A stretch of DNA of 64,000 nt from Rotaria macrura (lineage: Eukaryota > Rotifera > Eurotatoria > Philodinida > Philodinidae): assembly GCA_900239685.1 (NCBI GenBank), contig OENT01000282.1:1158-65157 (forward strand). The letters run 5' to 3'. The position numbers and the translations under genes are program-made. This document shows, piece by piece, positions 1 to 12,100 of the stretch (the stretch's first letter is position 1; each line of letters starts with the position of its first letter). Under the pieces are notes generated by a model that had not been told where the DNA came from, did no database searches, and saw only the letters and a list, made by a program, of their open reading frames with translations.

Positions 1-1092
1 TTGGATTTTCAAGTCCTTGGATAATATCTTCAGGTTTAGAATCCAGATGATAATGTAATGCTTGTAATGGATTCTCACTTGGTAATGGAGATTTATTTGC
101 TAATAATTGCGTTGAATGTGTTGAATCACTATTTGAATTTTGTGTTGATGTTGATGTTAAAAGTGATTTTGGGCTTAATGATGCTGTATTTATATCGTTA
201 ATTGAGACAAATGGTGATGTGTTGGGTTTTGTTAGTGATAATAAAAGTATATTTAAATCATTCGAACTTGATTGTGACTGATTAAAATGCACGGATGATG
301 TGGAAGAAGTGGTACCAGAGTTGTTGATGGTGGTAGATGATGATAAAGGATTTGCATGAATAATAGCAGATGATATTTGCTCGAGTGAAGTTGGAGATTG
401 GGCGGCTTGAGAGAGTTGAGACATTAAAATATTAATATCGTATGGTGTAAGGGAAGGATATAAAGGTTGATAATTGGATGATTTGATGTTTGAAGATGAT
501 GATAGTACCTGCGAACTTAATTTATGACTATCACTCACCGGAGTTTGTATTGACTGAAATGTTGGTGTTGATTGACAATACGGTGTTAATTGAATTGCCG
601 GCATATACACTGACTGTAAATGCAGTGGTTGACTTGAATGTGATATCAGCTGATTGTTGTTAATTTGTGAGCGTGGTGAAGCAGAATCTGATGAACATCT
701 ATCAACTTCTGTTCGAACCGGAGAACATTCAGACCGATTAGCTTTTGAAAATTCAAACGAAGTTGGATGGGTTGATATCATTTTGTGTTTAACATCAATC
801 AATGTTGAGAAAGGTCTTAAATGCTCAATGCATGCAACACGATCAGAGAGTGATCGGATTTCTCCTCGTATATCTTCAACTAGAGTAAGAAGATACTTAT
901 TTACCGCTACTTGGTTGACACGATCGGTGTTTGATGAATCAATAACTGGAATCAAAGATTTCATTGAAATTTCTGTGTTGTTCTGAATCAGTGAATTAAA
1001 CGAATGGTGAAGGTCATCAATTTCCATTCTTGAATGAAAAGATGGTTTGATGATGGCATCGACTTTATGAAAAGCTGTTTGTTGCATTGATT
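1..1092 (-). CDS. Low-complexity Ser/Thr/Asn/Gln-rich protein, partial
   Basis: The minus strand is open from about 1153 to the left edge, so the gene continues outside the window. A good splice acceptor (branch-like TACTAAT, pyrimidines, TTTCACAG) precedes position 1092. The first in-frame ATG is at 1087-1085 (MQQTAFHKVDAI). About 362 residues are visible. Residues 1-100 contain a mildly helical stretch (NKYLLTLVEDIRGEIRSLSD); the rest is rich in Ser, Thr, Asn, Gln and Pro (for example LQSVYMPAIQLTPYCQSTP and LYPSLTPYDINILMSQLSQ). I see no enzyme or DNA-binding domain. Such composition is common in transcriptional co-regulators and RNA-binding proteins, but that is only a guess. Upstream exons may exist, since the acceptor sits just 5' of the ATG. 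Confidence 0.6.
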
Positions 1093-2050
1093 CTGTGAAA
1101 GATGACGATGAAGGTAATAGTTGTATTAGTAAAAAGAATCCATCATGATTCAATGTTTAAAGCAAATGGTTGTGAAGAATAATGGCTGGCAGGCTGACGA
1201 GAGACAGAACTCGCAACGTCAATCCTGGTGTGATCGCCACGTGTTGCGTCGTTAGTCGTTTGAGAGGCGCAACTATTAAAAATGCTGGATGCCACAATAA
1301 TGGATTGTGGCGGAGAGTAGAATTGATGAAATAAAGTAGAATTGAATACGGATAAAGATCCAATAATATATTCAATTTGAACAGAAAAGAGATGAGATGA
1401 AGAATTAGACAAGAGAGTAACTAACAAGAGTTACGAGAGAAGAAAGTAGTGTAAGTAGATAAGCTCGAATGGCGAGCGGAAGATATTGAAAGAACGAATA
1501 TAGGTATATCTCAATGAAGAGAGAGATATAAAGTAGAGTGAGTAGATGATGAAGAAAAAGGAGAGAATAATTATGTTAAACTGAATTAACAATTTTAGGC
1601 GCAAAAAGCAATAAGAGAGAAAAAGGGAGGGAAACTAGAAAGAGAAACAAACAAATGCGCAAACAACAAACATCAAGATAACATCAGTGACGAGTATGCC
1701 GTCACACCCCCCTCCCCCTCTATCATTGCCTCAAAATAAAACATTACATCAAATAGCCAGCCACCGACCAGCGGCTAACATCATGAACCGGCTGTAAAGA
1801 CCTATAATCATTAACCATGTATTATCATGTATTAACTGCTTATGTGATTCTCGGATTTTTTGACCCAATATATGATAATACATGCCAATAGATGTTAGTA
1901 AATGAGACAACAAATCCTGCACTCGTGTATGTTGTTAGTTCGTGAGAACATTTCGTATTTAATGCGATGCGAAGCATAAGCATTTATATAGTAGTGCGCG
2001 AGTTTACTTTTTTTACGGTGCGAAGCACTGTATAGCGTTTTGTCGTGGTC
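1093..2050. other. Non-coding upstream region of the left-edge gene
   Basis: Purine-rich on the plus strand (GA-rich 1380-1680), with a C-rich tract near 1706-1720. It probably holds the 5' UTR or first intron and the promoter of the minus-strand gene. The open frame at 1427-1143 is serine-rich but matches no recognisable family and does not join the downstream exon in frame. Confidence 0.4.
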
Positions 2051-2059
2051 GCCATCTTT

Positions 2060-3632
2060 TTCTTTCACGACCTACGCATCCAAGCTCTATATTTTGTGGT
2101 GCGATGATCTCGAGAACGACACATCGTGCGATACTCGTTCAAACGTCGTCAGAATCATTGAGACTCGAATAAGTACCAAATTTTGTTCGATTTTCTCTAT
2201 CGTCTTTTGTTCGCCCAAAGTAAAATCCGGATATTATTAATAATCTGTGGATTCTATTTTCATTAAATCGGTCCAAACAGATTCAGACTTGGCGCTGATC
2301 TTAGTAGCGATTAATTATCGCTAGCAGAAAAAGTTAGCATCGATGTACTATTGATGACATCTTTACAATTAATTATCAAGTCTTTGTAGAGCACTACTCA
2401 ATTTTGCTGCTCGAGATTAGTGCTTCGCACCGAGTTTCGGTTTCAAGCTCTGCTCGACTACCATCTAGTTTTCTTTTATACTTGACGTACGCATCGTTTT
2501 TGTCTCGCGATGATCTCGAGAACCGAAGATCGTACAACAGCCGTTCGAACGCTAGATCAAAGTATCGACATCGACTATGTTCCTTTTTTTCAACATCCCG
2601 TTTACCATCTTCCGTTCATGAGATAATAACGTCCGAAAATTCCGATTTTCAACATAATTTGCCTTTACTTTATTTCGAGATAATTAAAACGAAAACGCAA
2701 AGAAGAAAGTTAGGCGCCACTCTATTGACATCATATGCGAAACAGCTGCTCATACAACTGTGATTAAAAAAAGTGACTCATCGAGATAATTAATCGATGA
2801 AGTATCAATAATTTTCGAAAATGTCTGTGGATACGATATCCGAGGATTAGCTAGACTGATAAATTCTAGAGTAAATGCTTTCAATCTTAAGCATATGTTA
2901 GATCTATTTTTCGCAGAAAATTCTTTGTCTTCAGCAGTAGACCACAACAAAACATTTCTGATTCTTTCAAATGATAGAAATAGATACATCGAGGTACTGC
3001 TTGTTCTTTATGGAAAATTGGCTCTTCCTAAGATCGGAGGTAGTGCTTCGCACCGCATTCCATACTCGAGTGAAGCTCGCGTACCATCTAGTCTTTTTAA
3101 CTAGACGTACGCATCCAAGATCCATGCTTTTTGACGCAGTGATTTCGAGAACGGAATATCGTAGAACAGTCGTTCAAACGCTAGATGAAAGTATCGACAT
3201 CGAATATGTTCCGTTTCTTTCAAAATTTCGTCTACTGTGTTCCGTTCATGACATAGTAGCGTCTGAAAGTGACGATTTTCAATATAGTTTGCCGTTTTCT
3301 TTATTTCGAGATAATTAAAACGAAAACGAAGAAAAGCGTTAGGGGCCACTCCATAGATATCATATGCGAAGCAGCTGTGAGTAGAGCTGATAGAAAAAGG
3401 TGACTCATCGAGATAATTAATCGATGAAGTGTCAATGATTTTTGAAAGTATCTGTGCATATGATTTGTGAGAACTGGCAGACTGATAAATATTATAGTTA
3501 TATCTGTAAATCTCAAGCCTATGGTACATAAAGCTGTTGCAGAAAACTCTTAGTCTTTCAGTGGTAGACGAGAACAAAACATTTCTGATTCCTTACAACG
3601 ATTGAAGAAGGTATATCGAGGTACTGGACATT
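2060..3632. repeat. Diverged ~620-bp direct repeat, two long copies plus one partial copy
   Basis: Copies at about 2421-3010 and 3044-3632 align over their whole length. Both open with TGCTTCGCACCG, pass through CGTACGCATC, a GTATCGACATCGA motif, TTTATTTCGAGATAATTAAA, CATCGAGATAATTAATCGATG and end near ATCGAGGTACTG. A third, partial copy lies at about 2060-2230 (CTACGCATCCAAG, GATCTCGAGAACG), and a fourth starts after the MITE at 4184. Clear substitutions between copies show the duplication is not recent. I see no conserved reading frame, so this is a non-coding repeat family of unknown class. Confidence 0.75.
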
Positions 3633-4183
3633 CGGGTCTACGACAATTAGTCGAACGAGAATAAGTCGAACGACAATTGGACGCAGTCAACTGGGCGATA
3701 CGTCAATTAGTCACTACGATAATTCGTCGTACAAGAAATTGGTCGCACATACATGATTAAATTACAAAATAAATTTATTAAATAAGCATATGATCACATG
3801 TATCTAATAACAAGAAAAAAAACAAACAGTAATACAATAAATTACAAACAATTTTTCTTTATGAAATATTCCAATAGAACTAAATAATTCAATCATTTTC
3901 TTTCTATTTGTTCTGTTTTATTTTTAGGAAGTCTAATTGACCATGTCTCTAATCCCATCATCAAATAATCGTAAGCTGATTAAAAGTTAATAAAAAGTCA
4001 GTTCACTGCGATAAGTCAATTACTTCGTTAGAAAATTGTTCTATTCCTTTTGAATGAGTAATAAGCTTTCGACCAATTTTCTCACACGACTAATAGTCGC
4101 AGTGATCAACTGTCGTGTCGCCCAATTGACTGCTTCCAATTGTCGTTCGACTAATTGTCGTTCGGCCAACTGTCGCTCTCCCG
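3633..4183. mobile_element. MITE with ~115-bp terminal inverted repeats
   Basis: The left arm (3633 to about 3749) and the right arm (about 4068 to 4183) are inverted copies of each other. Both carry short GTCG-based words such as GACAATTAGTCGAACG. The outermost bases are CGGG and CCCG. The ~320-bp middle is AT-rich and non-coding, so this is a non-autonomous DNA element. It sits between two copies of the 620-bp repeat. No target duplication is obvious, so the superfamily is unassigned. Confidence 0.8.
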
Positions 4184-4250
4184 TGCTTCGCATCGCATTC
4201 CGTATTCGAGTGAAGCTGAATTACCACCTATTTGTATTTGCGCAGCTATG
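4184..4250 (+). repeat. Start of a further copy of the ~620-bp repeat
   Basis: Begins TGCTTCGCATCGCATTCC and continues with ATTCGAGTGAAGCTG and ACCACCTA, matching the first ~65 bp of the copy at 3044. The match then fades. Confidence 0.65.
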
Positions 4251-5049
4251 GGTTTCATTCATGAAACGAAGTGCTTGTGGCTTTTTTTAGAGAGACTTAC
4301 ATAGGCTATACTTCGACTAATATGCCGTTAGACTGGTTGATATCAGACTGGAAATAGCTGAAACGTTGTGAAGAATAGTTATGACATAGTCTGGAAGTAT
4401 GCTGAAGTACGTCATTTTCGCTCCTTCATCCTTGATCAAAAACAATTTTCTTTTTACATTTCCTTCGTACAACCTAGCGGTCAAAGCATTCTCACTTCAC
4501 GTTGTGATGATCAAAAACCTATATTGTTGAAGATAATTATTAAAAAGAAGCTGCAAAGAATGAGACTGTCATAAACAAGTTTCATTCTTCTTTTATCTTA
4601 ACAGGCGGTTCACCGTCATATAAGCTAATGGAGATGACTTATTGAAATCTTTTACTTATTAAAACTTTCGCTTATTTTGCATTTATCAAAATGACATATA
4701 TACAGCAGGAGTACAAAAAATTAAAATGAAGTACAAGTGAAGTATCGTGAAGAACAAGTGAAGTAGGACTGAAGTACTAGTGAAGGACAACTAAAGTACA
4801 GTGAAATCCGGATGAAGTATGCACTCCTGAAATCTCGCTTTTCCGCCCTTGTTCATTTGCCATTCCATTTCCAAATAGATGTCAAGTAGTGTTTCCAGCT
4901 CATATATTTGTATTTGTTAATTGTGGTGATACTACGGAGGATATTGTTGTCATTTTGGTTCTTTTATTTTGTTGCGGTTCGATTTTCAGAGGAAAATTTG
5001 GGTTTCCTGGCATGTGGTTACTTTTACAGTGAGCGCAGCATATTTCATT
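4251..5049. repeat. Non-coding stretch with a GAAGTA-rich short repeat
   Basis: No gene seen. Between about 4720 and 4825 the words GTGAAGTA, GAAGTACA and GAAGTACT recur every 10-20 bp. A similar block in the opposite orientation (AAAGTACTT, TACTTTTA) lies at about 22830-23090. Both are followed or flanked by sequence like CTCCCTTGTTC / GCCCTTGTTC, so they may be two copies of one element. Confidence 0.4.
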
Positions 5050-5825
5050 TTAGCATTCTGAATTGTAGTTATGTTGTTGATCACTTTGGAAACATACAGG
5101 TCTATCTTTATTAGGACAATGCGCGGCAACGTGATCATCGTATTCTTGGCAGATGTACCAACGAAGCATTCGAGTAGGTGGAATGTATGGTTGTATTGTA
5201 TACGCTGTAGTATCATTATCGAGTAATTTTCTTTGATTCTTCAGTATTTCTGATAATTCCTTGTTGGATGAAAAATCAACACGAATCCAAGGTATCGATC
5301 TTCCACCTTTCACAAGCAGACGTTCACCTTTGAGTATTGTTTTATATCTTTCTTTGAGTTCATCACAAAAATTTTGAACATTAAATTTAGTTGGGGCATC
5401 CAGGGCCACAAGAGAATATGAAAATGAAAATCTTCGAAGAATATCAATAGAGTACTCACAATTGCAGATGGTAGTCGGCCACTTCGACTTGTCCAAGAGT
5501 GTTTCGAACTGCGTTGCTGTGTTGCAATAAAGTAAATAATTTCGATTGTTGTTTGACGTTGACATTCGAGCATATGTTAAATTTAATTTACATCGTTTGT
5601 GTAATTCCTTGATGTTGGTAGGGGTGTGTTTCTTTGAACATTATTTGAATTGCGAGAATAGTTGACGATCTGCTCTGTATTTTGACGTTTAGGAGTACAC
5701 GGTAGTTGTGTTGAACCTTCTCCATACGCGTAATCATTTCTCCTTTTATGAGTATGGCGATAGGGATATTGAAAGTCATCTTGATTATCTTCCTTTTTGG
5801 TTAGATTTTCTGCTTCCATTTGCAT
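5050..5825 (-). mobile_element. LINE (non-LTR retrotransposon) ORF1 remnant
   Basis: Two minus-strand frames follow each other: 5825-5583 (80 residues, polar and basic N-terminal part) and 5565-5050 (171 residues). The second ends in a zinc-knuckle-like region: ICQEYDDHVAAHCPNK followed by PVCFQSDQQHNYNSEC. This resembles the paired CCHC knuckles of gag-like ORF1 proteins of non-LTR retrotransposons, with some cysteines replaced. The region before it (GERLLVKGGRSIPWIRVDF) fits the RNA-binding part of such proteins. The two frames are out of register by a frameshift near 5570-5585. No endonuclease or reverse transcriptase follows downstream (4300-5050), so this is a dead fragment. An LTR-element gag origin is less likely but not excluded. 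Confidence 0.6.
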
Positions 5826-7931
5826 GAATTAATTAACAGCATCTTGATTATGGTAATTACCATAGCTTGGTGCCATACTATTGCCCGTTTTGCTCGTAAG
5901 ATATACAGCGGGAGAACAACAATTCGATGTGTAAACAATAAAAAATATCACAGAAAAGCATGATTATGAAGAGTACGTCTTATCGGTGCGAACGAAGCGT
6001 AAGGCAATGCATGAAATATAAATGAAAGAATTTATTTTATTTTGGTACGACGCGCATCTTAATTATTTTGAAATTCGAGTGATCTGTCCGGAACATTACT
6101 ATTTCTGAAAATGTTTCATTAATTTTGTTTAACAATTCAAGACATTGTTTCTTAGTCTGAAAGGATACTTTATCTAAAACTTTTGAAATCGAAATTCAAT
6201 TGATTATATTTCGTATATCTAAACGTATGTTTCATATTACTCGAACAATGAACAGTAGAAAATGAAAAGTCAGTCCTCTTTTTGTTAAATCTAGTCATAT
6301 TCATTAAAGTGATAGAAGTGACTCATCAGATAACAAGAAAGAAAAAATAAATCAGTCCTCAAATATTTTCTTTCTATGTTTCATGCAATTTATCATTTTT
6401 CTTTTTTACAAAACTTTATTTTATTTTTATGCGTGCTAGGGCATTGGTGTCTTGTATATATTCTGCCAAAAGACTAGAATTAGTATCATTACGAGTACTT
6501 ATGGTGTTGTCTGCGAGTAAATTTTAGAGAAAAACCTCATATGAGTACTCACTCAAATACAAGTAAATTGTAACTACACATGAAAGTTTTCGAGTACTCG
6601 AACGCGTAAATGTTTTTACTCATGGTGCCAATTCATGCTCGTTTGATGAGTATTTTCACTAGATTTGCACTTTGAGGCAAGAACGTTTTAAGCGATTTCC
6701 TCAGAATTAAATTTTTTGTTGCTTCTAAGTGTATATTCCATTCTATTGATCGCTTAAATTTAATTCTACGAAACCAGAATCAAACTTTATGAGATTAATT
6801 AAACAAAATATTGGACTAAATTGCTTAATTAAATTGCTACATGCGTCCTTTTATATGCGATCGATTGACGTCAGCATTTGTTTTTCGCGATGAAGAGAAC
6901 AAGCCGAGTTACCTTGGGACGAAATGGTCACAGTGAACGATGATTGTGAGTGACTTACTTTTCTTTTGAGCAACATTATATTTTTTCATTGCTACAAAGC
7001 ATGACAGAGAAAAAACATATGAATACTGTAGTCAAAGTACATATTTACGAAAATATCCATCAAAATATGATACTCTCTTTCCAGCTCTTCCCGTCATGGG
7101 GGTCCTGATGCGCAAAACTATTGATATGTATCCATAGAAAAATATCGAAGCGTCTTATTTACCCGCAAATGCAAAATGTAATCATGAAAAGGTAGAAGTA
7201 AGGAAAAAAATAAACGCTAGTCAAAACAGTATATATACACCTGATAGTATACATTTCACTTTTATATAAACCACCATAACGATTATTCAAATTACTGCTT
7301 AGCTTATCTACAAATAAAATTTACTACGCTACAGTAAGTAAATGCCTATGCTTTTCGGAAACGTGAATTCTTCGTGAGACTTAGATGCCTAAGTTGACCT
7401 TTTCAAACGTCGTTTACGATTACTCAAGCTCATGCTCAAGATAATGTAGGACTCTACATGAAGAAAACGAATGTCAAAAACTAAATATTTCTTAATGAAT
7501 CAAAAGAGTGTAAGGTGAAATCATGGAAAATTAAGCCACATGCCAGACCCATCTGAATAGAATTACTAGCATATTACAAAGCAGTAGAAACAAAACAGAT
7601 CAATAAGTACAGAAAGAAAACATACTCATGCTTCTAATTTACATCTTAAGTGACATTAATTATATAGGTGAAAAAAATAACATAAAGGCTACCATAGTAC
7701 CGTCAGTCGCCATAGCTGGGTGATTACGTTGTTAGACACGCATTCACAAGATACTGTCATCAAACCTCAGTACTATCATCCATGGAATGACCTTGAACAA
7801 GTTACACGGCTAGTTGTTTCGGATAACATTCGATAGTGTGTTGATTCCGTCGTTAGTCAGTATGCAGAGTCGAAAAAACAGCCAACATAGATATCACTAC
7901 CGCGTGGCACTTATGTTGACAGCCAGCCCTA
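5826..7931. other. Intergenic, no gene seen
   Basis: AT-rich sequence with no convincing coding frame, tRNA or inverted repeat that I could recognise. Confidence 0.4.
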
Positions 7932-8035
7932 CCCAGGTCCGAGACGTACGGCGGGAACTGGCAGGAAGAAGCTGGAAAATATTCCGTTTCCTGCGGGTTC
8001 CGGCTGGATCCGGTCTCCGGAACGAACGACCTGAG
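7932..8035. mobile_element. 104-bp CCCAGG-ended TIR element
   Basis: Starts CCCAGGTCCGAGACG and ends CGACCTGAG, giving imperfect 8-bp terminal inverted repeats. It is flanked on both sides by the dinucleotide TA (7930-7931 and 8036-8037). The interior is GC-rich (GGATCCGG, CTCCGGAAC), unlike the surroundings. The first ~28 bp nearly match the left end of the GC-rich element at 17192 (GACGTACGGCGGGAAC in both). Confidence 0.6.
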
Positions 8036-8620
8036 TACATAAAAAGGGGAAATCATTGAACAGAGAGGGGTGCAGATACCGCCGTCCAAAAAAAGAAACA
8101 GACGATAGGAACTGGCGCACGTGGACCCTCACGCCGTCCCCAACGGGCGATAAGCCTATTGGACCTATTATTATTATATAGTACCTTCAGTTTAAATAGA
8201 AAAAATTCGACTAAAATATATTTTGAAAAGATTCGTAGATTATCATCCCAATCACTCGCCACTCCTCGGATCTCTGTGAAAGAGAGAGGGTCGTGGTTGT
8301 GACCAATTTTACCAGTAGTACACACTGCATATAAAAGTATTCAAATCTGTCTGTTTCGAGTAATTATTGCCTCATAACGATAAATAGGAAGTTTTAAATG
8401 TCAATGCTCCTAGTAATCGACTCTTGTATGCAGCGAGTCTCAGATACTATCATAAAGAACACAGTTAGAGGCAAAAGCAGACATTTTATGTTGTAAGACT
8501 AGTTCTATACTTTATGAAACTGGGAAATAGAGAAACATGACTCAATTAAGACATTGAGATTGTCTCTTTAAATGGTTTTTTCTCGGTAGTTAGTGATCCT
8601 ATTATAGATGTGAGGCACTG

Positions 8621-8654
<34 letters not shown>

Positions 8655-9136
8655 AGATAAATGCATCAAAAGCTTTTTACTTTAATCCTGCTAGTAGATG
8701 TTTTCAGGGGGTGGAGCGTCAACCTGAAATACGTTTATTTGAATTCGATAAAATCACATAAGACTGCAATACTCTTTTTTACATACTGCATTCACCAATA
8801 ATATCCAGGACGTATAGAGATGTTTCAAAAGACACCGAATTCAATAAATTTTTAATTTTAATAATAAACACTTGAAATCATTGCACCCATAAGGTTTTTA
8901 ACAGATTGAAACATAGTCGCCCTATGGATCTTTCGAAATTGTATTGATTTAATCAATATCATATTTAGTCTTTCTAAAACAATACAGGTTTACTCCATAG
9001 AATCTGAATTTTGCAAATTACTCTTAAATGAGCGAATCAAGGGTAATATTTAAGATGTATTTCAAGATAGAAAAGACTGTTTCACCATTTCAAATTCTAT
9101 GCTGGAATCTTTAGAATCGTTTATTTTTCCTTTTAG
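8036..9136. repeat. Intergenic with a (GA)n microsatellite
   Basis: A GA dinucleotide run lies at about 8622-8654. Nothing else recognisable. The part after 9000 may hold 5' exons or the promoter of the FG-GAP gene. Confidence 0.5.
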
Positions 9137-12100
9137 AAAATTTTTTGTTTGTCGAGAACTCGAAGCCTGTCTACGTCAAGGAGATATTATCTATAATTCA
9201 CAAGGTGCTTTGTGTGAAAATGCTCCAATAAATAATAATTACTCACTGAAAATGTTTTTAACTTTACTGCTTCACTCTAGATGATTCAATATTTATCCAA
9301 CGATGGTCCACATCTGCTGGAGGTTTCACTTGCAGAACAAGATCACCATGTGCACAATAAACAGCTTCTCATATCTTCGAAAAATGAATCTGATTTTAAA
9401 CTACCTTCTTCGTGCATTGATCAAATTGAGAAGTTGCCAATCACTTCAAAGCATTCGTATGTCATTTTTTTCAGCTTAATTATCATATTCTGTAGAGTTT
9501 TTGTTTTCTAGAAAAGAAGCGTTTTGCCCAGGACATCGATCTAAACTAATTGGAAGTGCAGTTAGTGTATATGTAATTATAGTCCTGATGGTTGGCATTA
9601 TGACAATTTGCTTCACTATACCACCTGTTGAAGGTAATTGCTACCGTATAGATATGCAAGCTCTACTGTTGACATAGCCTAAGAGAGTATTTGGATCCCT
9701 GTAAATAATATCTCATCGAAACGTATAAGACTGATTTTTTTTCATGGAATGACTCAATGGTAAACTCAAATTGCTAACTGTTCAAAATAGAATCAAACTC
9801 AATAACTGAAACATTATCCTACGAAAGCTATCAGTCAGTAATGATTAGCCATTTAAATACCGATACTTATAATTACCACGAAGATCAAGAAAGCAAAGCA
9901 GAATTCCTTCTATCTTGAACACAAAGAGGATTAAAAAGATCTGATAGGAACCCATAATATCCCAAGGTTCTAGAATCCGATTTCCATCATTGATTAGAGT
10001 CTTGAACGAGAAAAATAAACTATTCTGAGCTACCCTGTCCTAACTGGTATGAGTGAGGTTAGACGATTTTTTCCATGATAGTTTCCTGGTTACTAGAGTC
10101 CTAATCTGCCAATCCGAAATAGAAATGTAGTCGTCACCATGCTTTAAATTATACGACTAATGACGCTGTTAATTGTAAACTAAATTAAACTCTAAAAATA
10201 AAGTTGCTGTTGGCGAACCTGTGCCCAGGGGTAAAACTTTTTTGAATTTGAAAAAAAGACTCGATCGTATTTGTACGAAAGTACGAAAATGCTTTGTAGT
10301 TTCGTATGAAACTAAAAGGTTCTTCTCCGGATCATACGTTTGGCACAGCACCCATCCTTTTAGAGTTTATAAGTCATTTACAGATTTATTCAACCCAGGA
10401 GAATCATTCCGACCATTGGATCCGATCGGATCCGACAGGCATCCGATCATATTTCTATCGGAGTTTCTCTTATCCGACGAAATCTCATCGGATTCCTGGT
10501 TGCGATTCCTGATTCGGATCCCTAGTGTTGGATTTTATCGAATTCTACTATCGGAATCCGATTGGATTTCATCGTGTGATCAGACAGGCCTCTACTGTTG
10601 GGTTTAAATGCTAATCCGTACTCAAATAAGAAAATAGGTTTCTTCCGTCGGATCCGTTACTGTTTCCACAACCCGGATTCCCATAAGATTTCATCGGATC
10701 CAATCGGATTCGGTATGGGATTCTTTCACCTGGGAAGATTAACAATAGTGATGTTTATGTTTTTCTCTGTCGGATACTTCATTAGAACACATCTAATTGA
10801 CATAAATTTCGATTTCTTTTCCTTTTTTTCATTAAAAAACGATACTTCTTTTTCAAGTTATTCATTCCATGAATTGTTCTTGAGTATTTATAACACTAAT
10901 AGGTCCGTATTACAGACACTCTACATATTAGTTTTACTTACACTAGTGTTAGTCATTGGCATTCCCCAAGAATGAATAAAATGGTTCTTTTGCATTTTTG
11001 GCCAGGTTCACGTCAGGATATATTCAAAATTTGAAAGAGTATAGATCACAACGAAACTTCAGTTCCAATGTTGAGCAGCATCTCAAAATAATAAAACAAG
11101 TCATTTTTCAGGTCATATTGTGTTTTTGTTTTGACTACGACAAAATTCTAAGAACTGAATGATCTAATAGCATTGGTATCTTGATCTTGATCTTTTTCCT
11201 TTCATGAGCAAATAGAACGAACCATGAAAAATCTTGGAAAATAATATTTTCTAAATCTGTTTACATTTTATAAGAACGTTTTGTGATTTGAACTATAACA
11301 GCGAGATATTTGTTACTCTTGTCAAGACAAGGAAAATAAAAATCATCAAATTAAGATGTAGATTTAGTCATTTCCAGATTTTTTCTTTAAACAGATATTG
11401 TTAGGGAGCAGCGAATATTTAGAGAAAAAATAGTAGTAATTTTGATAGGGTACGAAAACAAATTCGAAATATATTTTAAATCGTAACGAAATAAAATAGT
11501 TAGTAAGACTTCATCTATTGAAGTAAATATGCAAAATGATGTGGTATTTTCAGAAATTTTCGAGATAATTTACATTGCCATGAAATTGAAGTAGAAGTTT
11601 ACATTAATGTGAGAATTAAAGATTATGAATGTTAAAGCGACGTAGAATGACATGACACATCTAAATATTTATATTTATCACTATGTAAACTGAAAGTCTA
11701 GAGATCGGTACTCTAAGTTTTCATTTCTCTCATGTTCTGTGTAAACAGTCTTGCAAAGATCCTGTCAAAAAATTCGATAAGATCTTTGAAGAAACCCATT
11801 TCTATCCTGACAAAATATGATTAGAAATATTTTTCTCCAATTTTAGATGATTGAAATCCTGTCAGGACCATGTGATTCTGTGGCTATAAGTTTTTTTCAA
11901 GAATCATCGATTACCTGACTTTTTCCTAAATCAAAATCAATGGTAAACTTGTTCGGATCCATGAAAAGCTTGTTTTAAATCTTGGTACAATCCTTACCAT
12001 CAAGATAACAGTCAAGTTGATAGGGTTTTTCAAGGACAAAGACTAGTTTTTTCTAATTTTCGTACCTTAAATAAACGTCTGCTCACTTCAGATATGATCA

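Noticed and set aside
1143-1427. 94-codon minus-strand frame upstream of the left-edge gene
   Set aside because: Serine-rich, no family match, and it ends in a stop without joining the downstream exon in frame.
2404-3577. Several frames of 70-158 codons over the 620-bp repeat
   Set aside because: They are not conserved between the two repeat copies in the same frame, as would be expected of real coding sequence.
10221-10975. Frames of 68-128 codons in the FG-GAP intron
   Set aside because: They run through the GGATCC-rich TIR element and reflect its composition; no protein similarity.
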